From: Luteolibacter algae
GTDB lineage: Bacteria > Verrucomicrobiota > Verrucomicrobiia > Verrucomicrobiales > Akkermansiaceae
DNA: 64,000 bases
Reading direction: 5' to 3'
NCBI RefSeq assembly: GCF_042683045.1
Contig: NZ_JBHUIT010000034.1
Coordinates: 124,001 to 188,000 of the forward strand
This document shows positions 61,588 to 64,000 of this stretch, in pieces. The position numbers and the translations under genes were made by a program. Below the pieces are notes generated by a model. The model was not told where the DNA came from, did no database searches, and worked only from the letters and a program-made list of their open reading frames with translations. Each line of letters begins with the position of its first letter. The stretch's first letter is position 1.

Positions 61588-62892
61588 ATGAAAACGAGAA
61601 GAGATTTTGTGAAATCCGCTGTCCTTGGTGCCTCGGCGACCTGGACACTGCCGGGCTTTGTGGACAGGACATTTGCGCAGCTGGGAGCCGAAGCTGCAGA
61701 TCGCTCGGTGCAGTTCGCCAGTGGTAAGGATGATACGATTCTGGTGGTCCTCCAGCTCGCAGGCGGCAACGACGGATTGAATACGTTGGTGCCCTTCGAG
61801 GACGATAACTACTATAAATATCGTCCTAATATTGGGAAAAGGAAAAAAGATCTGATGACGCTGGCCGATGGGGTGGGGCTGAATGATTCGATGCCGTTTC
61901 TAGGCTCGATGTTCAAGGATGGCGAGCTGGGGATTGTTCAGGGAGTCGGTTATCCTAACCCGAACCGGTCCCACTTCGTTTCAACTTCCATCTGGGAAAC
62001 GGCGGATACGAGCAATCGCTCCAATACCGGCTGGTTGGGTAGATATTTCGATAATGCCTGCAAGGGTCTGGACCCAACGGTGGGAATCAGTTTTAATAAA
62101 TCGACTCCCGAGAGCTTTGGCGCGATGAAAAATCCGGGCGTGAGTTTGAGCTCTCCAGAGCTTTATCGCTGGATTCACAGTGGGGGCGATCTTGCCCGCG
62201 CGGAGGAATTCTTTGCAGAGCTGAATCAGCCTTCCGGCGATGACCTCGCAAATGATGGCGGCTCCATCGACATGCCGGCTGGAGGCAAGGTCGGCGGCGT
62301 GGTAGGAGAATCGAACCTGCAGTTTCTGGAACGTGTCGCGCTGGATGCCCGGCTGAGCTCCAAGAAAATCCTGGAGGTCGCCTCAAGACATAAAACATCC
62401 GTTAAATATGAGGGAACCTCGATCGCGAGAAACCTGAATCTTGTTTCGCGGATGATTGCCGGGGGGATGGCTACCAGGGTCTACTACGTCAGCCATGGTG
62501 GATTTGACACGCATACCGGTCAGGTGAATTCGCACGACCGATTGCTAGGACAGCTGGATTCTGCCTTGAAATCCTTTTTCGAAGACCTTCGCGAGCAAGG
62601 GAACGACAAGCGTGTCGTGCTGATGACTTTCTCTGAATTCGGGCGGAGGGTAGCTGAGAATGACAGTGGCGGCACGGACCACGGCAAGGCATCCTGCATG
62701 TTCGTGGCCGGAGGCGGAGTGAAAGGAGGACTTTATGGAAAATACCCGAGTCTGAGCGAACTCTCCCAAGGCGATCTCGAGCACTCTGTCGATTTCCGGA
62801 GTGTTTATGCGGATATTCTCGGGAGCTGGTTGAGGGCTCCTGGTATCCGGGAAATTCTCGGAGGCGACTATAATGGCATCGGTTTGCTCTGA
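61588..62892 (+). CDS. DUF1501 domain protein, Tat-exported
   Basis: A 434-residue protein of the DUF1501 (sulfatase-like) family with a twin-arginine signal (MKTRRDFVKSAVLGASA). Motifs: VVLQLAGGNDGLNTLVPFEDDNYY, GYPNPNRSHFVSTSIWETAD, YVSHGGFDTHTGQVNSHDRLLGQLD, and MTFSEFGRRVAENDSGGTDHGKAS. Function unknown. It follows the DUF1800 gene by 38 bases; the pair is presumably an operon and is common in Planctomycetota and Verrucomicrobiota. Confidence 0.9.
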   Translation: MKTRRDFVKSAVLGASATWTLPGFVDRTFAQLGAEAADRSVQFASGKDDTILVVLQLAGGNDGLNTLVPFEDDNYYKYRPNIGKRKKDLMTLADGVGLNDSMPFLGSMFKDGELGIVQGVGYPNPNRSHFVSTSIWETADTSNRSNTGWLGRYFDNACKGLDPTVGISFNKSTPESFGAMKNPGVSLSSPELYRWIHSGGDLARAEEFFAELNQPSGDDLANDGGSIDMPAGGKVGGVVGESNLQFLERVALDARLSSKKILEVASRHKTSVKYEGTSIARNLNLVSRMIAGGMATRVYYVSHGGFDTHTGQVNSHDRLLGQLDSALKSFFEDLREQGNDKRVVLMTFSEFGRRVAENDSGGTDHGKASCMFVAGGGVKGGLYGKYPSLSELSQGDLEHSVDFRSVYADILGSWLRAPGIREILGGDYNGIGLL

Positions 62893-62955
62893 TAAGAGAC
62901 GGGCATCGTGCTTGCATTGAAAGCACGCGGATATGAGTATCCGGACCGTTGTCCT

Positions 62956-64000
62956 ATGGAAGCGATTCGTGTCGAGAAGGTGAGCAAAGTATTTGATGGC
63001 GCGGTAGTCGCTCTCAATGGCTTGAATCTGGAAATAAAAGCCGGTGAGCTTTTTTTTCTGCTCGGGGCGTCAGGGTGTGGAAAGACCACGTTGCTGCGTT
63101 GTATCGCAGGGCTGGAAACTCCCTCCGATGGCAGGATCTTCTTCGGTGAACTTGATGTGACGAAGCTCGCGCCGCACAAACGGGAAGCGGCGATGGTTTT
63201 CCAAAGCTATGCTCTATGGCCTCATCTATCGGTCAGCAGGAATATCTCATTTGGTTTGGAAGAAAGGAAAATCCCAAAAGCCGAAATCAAGGAACGTGTC
63301 GCGGAGGCTCTGAAAATGGTCCGGCTTGAGGGGTATGGTGAGCGCTCGATCGATCAGCTCTCGGGTGGGCAACAGCAGCGTGTGAGCCTGGCACGGGCGC
63401 TTGTGGTGAAGCCGAGATGTCTTTTGCTCGATGAGCCGCTGTCGAATCTGGACGCGCAGTTAAGGATAGAGATGCGTCGCGAGATCCGGAGCATTGTGAA
63501 GGATAATGGGCTCACAGCCATCTACGTCACCCACGATCAGGAAGAAGCCTTGGCGATGGCCGACAGGATGGCGGTTCTGGCAAAAGGCAGAATTGCACAG
63601 ATCGGCACGCCGGAGGAAATCTATCGCCAGCCAGCCTATTCCCACGTTGCAAGCTTCATCGGTGAAACAAATCTTGCCGATGGTGATGTGATGGAGATGC
63701 ATGAGGATTTTTGTTTTGTGAAGATCAATGGCACCGCGCTTGTAGGCCGGGTGACGGATAAAAATTGGCGTGGTCAACCGGGCGAAAAAGCCACTGTCTC
63801 CATCCGTCCGGAGGTATGGAGGCTTCACAAGGAAAGCGGCGAAAACGAGATTGCTGGAAAAGTTGTGGAGCGCAGCTATCTCGGCCAGCGCATCGAATAT
63901 TTTGTCGATACGGTCATCGGGCGCCAGCAGGTGGTGGAGATGAATCCCTACGTCCTGCACTCTGTGGGCGATCACGTGACGCTCCATGCAAGGCATGGAG
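62956..64000 (+). CDS. ABC transporter ATP-binding protein, PotA/FbpC-like (3' partial)
   Basis: The first 348 residues of an ATPase that runs off the window. Walker A GASGCGKTT, Q-loop VFQSYALWPH, signature LSGGQQQRV, Walker B CLLLDEPLSNLD and H-loop VTHDQEE are all present. After about residue 240 comes the TOBE-type regulatory domain (IGETNLADGDV, VSIRPE). This layout is that of importers for polyamine, iron(III) or sugar; the substrate cannot be told. The start ATG at 62956 gives MEAIRVEKVSKVF, a normal family start. Confidence 0.9.
   Translation, partial: MEAIRVEKVSKVFDGAVVALNGLNLEIKAGELFFLLGASGCGKTTLLRCIAGLETPSDGRIFFGELDVTKLAPHKREAAMVFQSYALWPHLSVSRNISFGLEERKIPKAEIKERVAEALKMVRLEGYGERSIDQLSGGQQQRVSLARALVVKPRCLLLDEPLSNLDAQLRIEMRREIRSIVKDNGLTAIYVTHDQEEALAMADRMAVLAKGRIAQIGTPEEIYRQPAYSHVASFIGETNLADGDVMEMHEDFCFVKINGTALVGRVTDKNWRGQPGEKATVSIRPEVWRLHKESGENEIAGKVVERSYLGQRIEYFVDTVIGRQQVVEMNPYVLHSVGDHVTLHARHG

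Noticed and set aside
1..64000. CRISPR array, tRNA, rRNA, insertion sequence or prophage
   Set aside because: I saw no regularly spaced repeats, no cloverleaf-like or rRNA sequence, no transposase or integrase genes.

Overview
The window reads as a chromosomal segment of a Gram-negative bacterium of the Verrucomicrobiota, most likely order Verrucomicrobiales. The supporting signs are a fused LpxC-FabZ protein, lipid A/Kdo genes (lpxD, waaA), an OmpH/Skp chaperone, an Alternative Complex III (ACIII) operon, a DUF1800/DUF1501 pair, a type II glutamine synthetase, and many starts with no Shine-Dalgarno sequence preceded by pyrimidine-rich leaders. Placement is inferred from gene content only; there is no rRNA in the window. 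No tRNA, rRNA, CRISPR array, insertion sequence or prophage was seen.

Region 1 (1-17500, + strand) is one long respiratory operon: actA (5' cut) to actF, then cytochrome c, CcoN-like, CcoO-like and a second cytochrome c, then an aa3-type oxidase (subunits I, III, IV, two tiny membrane proteins, subunit II last), closed by a strong intrinsic terminator. The CcoN-like protein has lost every CuB and heme b3 ligand I can align, and the CcoO-like protein has Cys where the axial Met is expected. The four-gene block between ACIII and the oxidase is therefore probably not a cbb3 oxidase but a membrane electron-transfer or docking module. Oxidase subunit III carries an insertion of about 345 residues. 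This locus is the strongest candidate for a poorly described system.

Region 2 (17600-28460) holds a fatty-acid-hydroxylase family enzyme, a D-lactate dehydrogenase-like enzyme, moaD-moaE, terC, lpxD-ompH, menaquinone genes menC-menE, a CPBP protease coupled to thiL, and a RHH/YoeB-type toxin-antitoxin pair with a clear operator palindrome. Region 3 (28457-42000, mostly - strand) holds an orphan oligopeptide-type ABC ATPase, gluconokinase, cyclophilin, a lone eboE, gatA-gatC, a DUF2237 protein, a lipase-like protein, lpxC/fabZ, a large RGG-rich protein of unknown role, waaA and rsmD.

Region 4 (42150-53710) carries a very small kinase-like protein next to a PP2C phosphatase, glutamine synthetase II behind a near-consensus sigma-54 promoter, ptsI, rpoN (sigma-54 itself), purL and a rho with a long basic tail and an altered Q-loop. 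Region 5 (53710-64000) holds a roughly 500-base stretch with one doubtful 55-codon ORF, an exo/endonuclease/phosphatase lipoprotein, a TPR lipoprotein, a U32 peptidase-family protein, the DUF1800/DUF1501 pair and the start of an ABC transporter ATPase cut by the window end.
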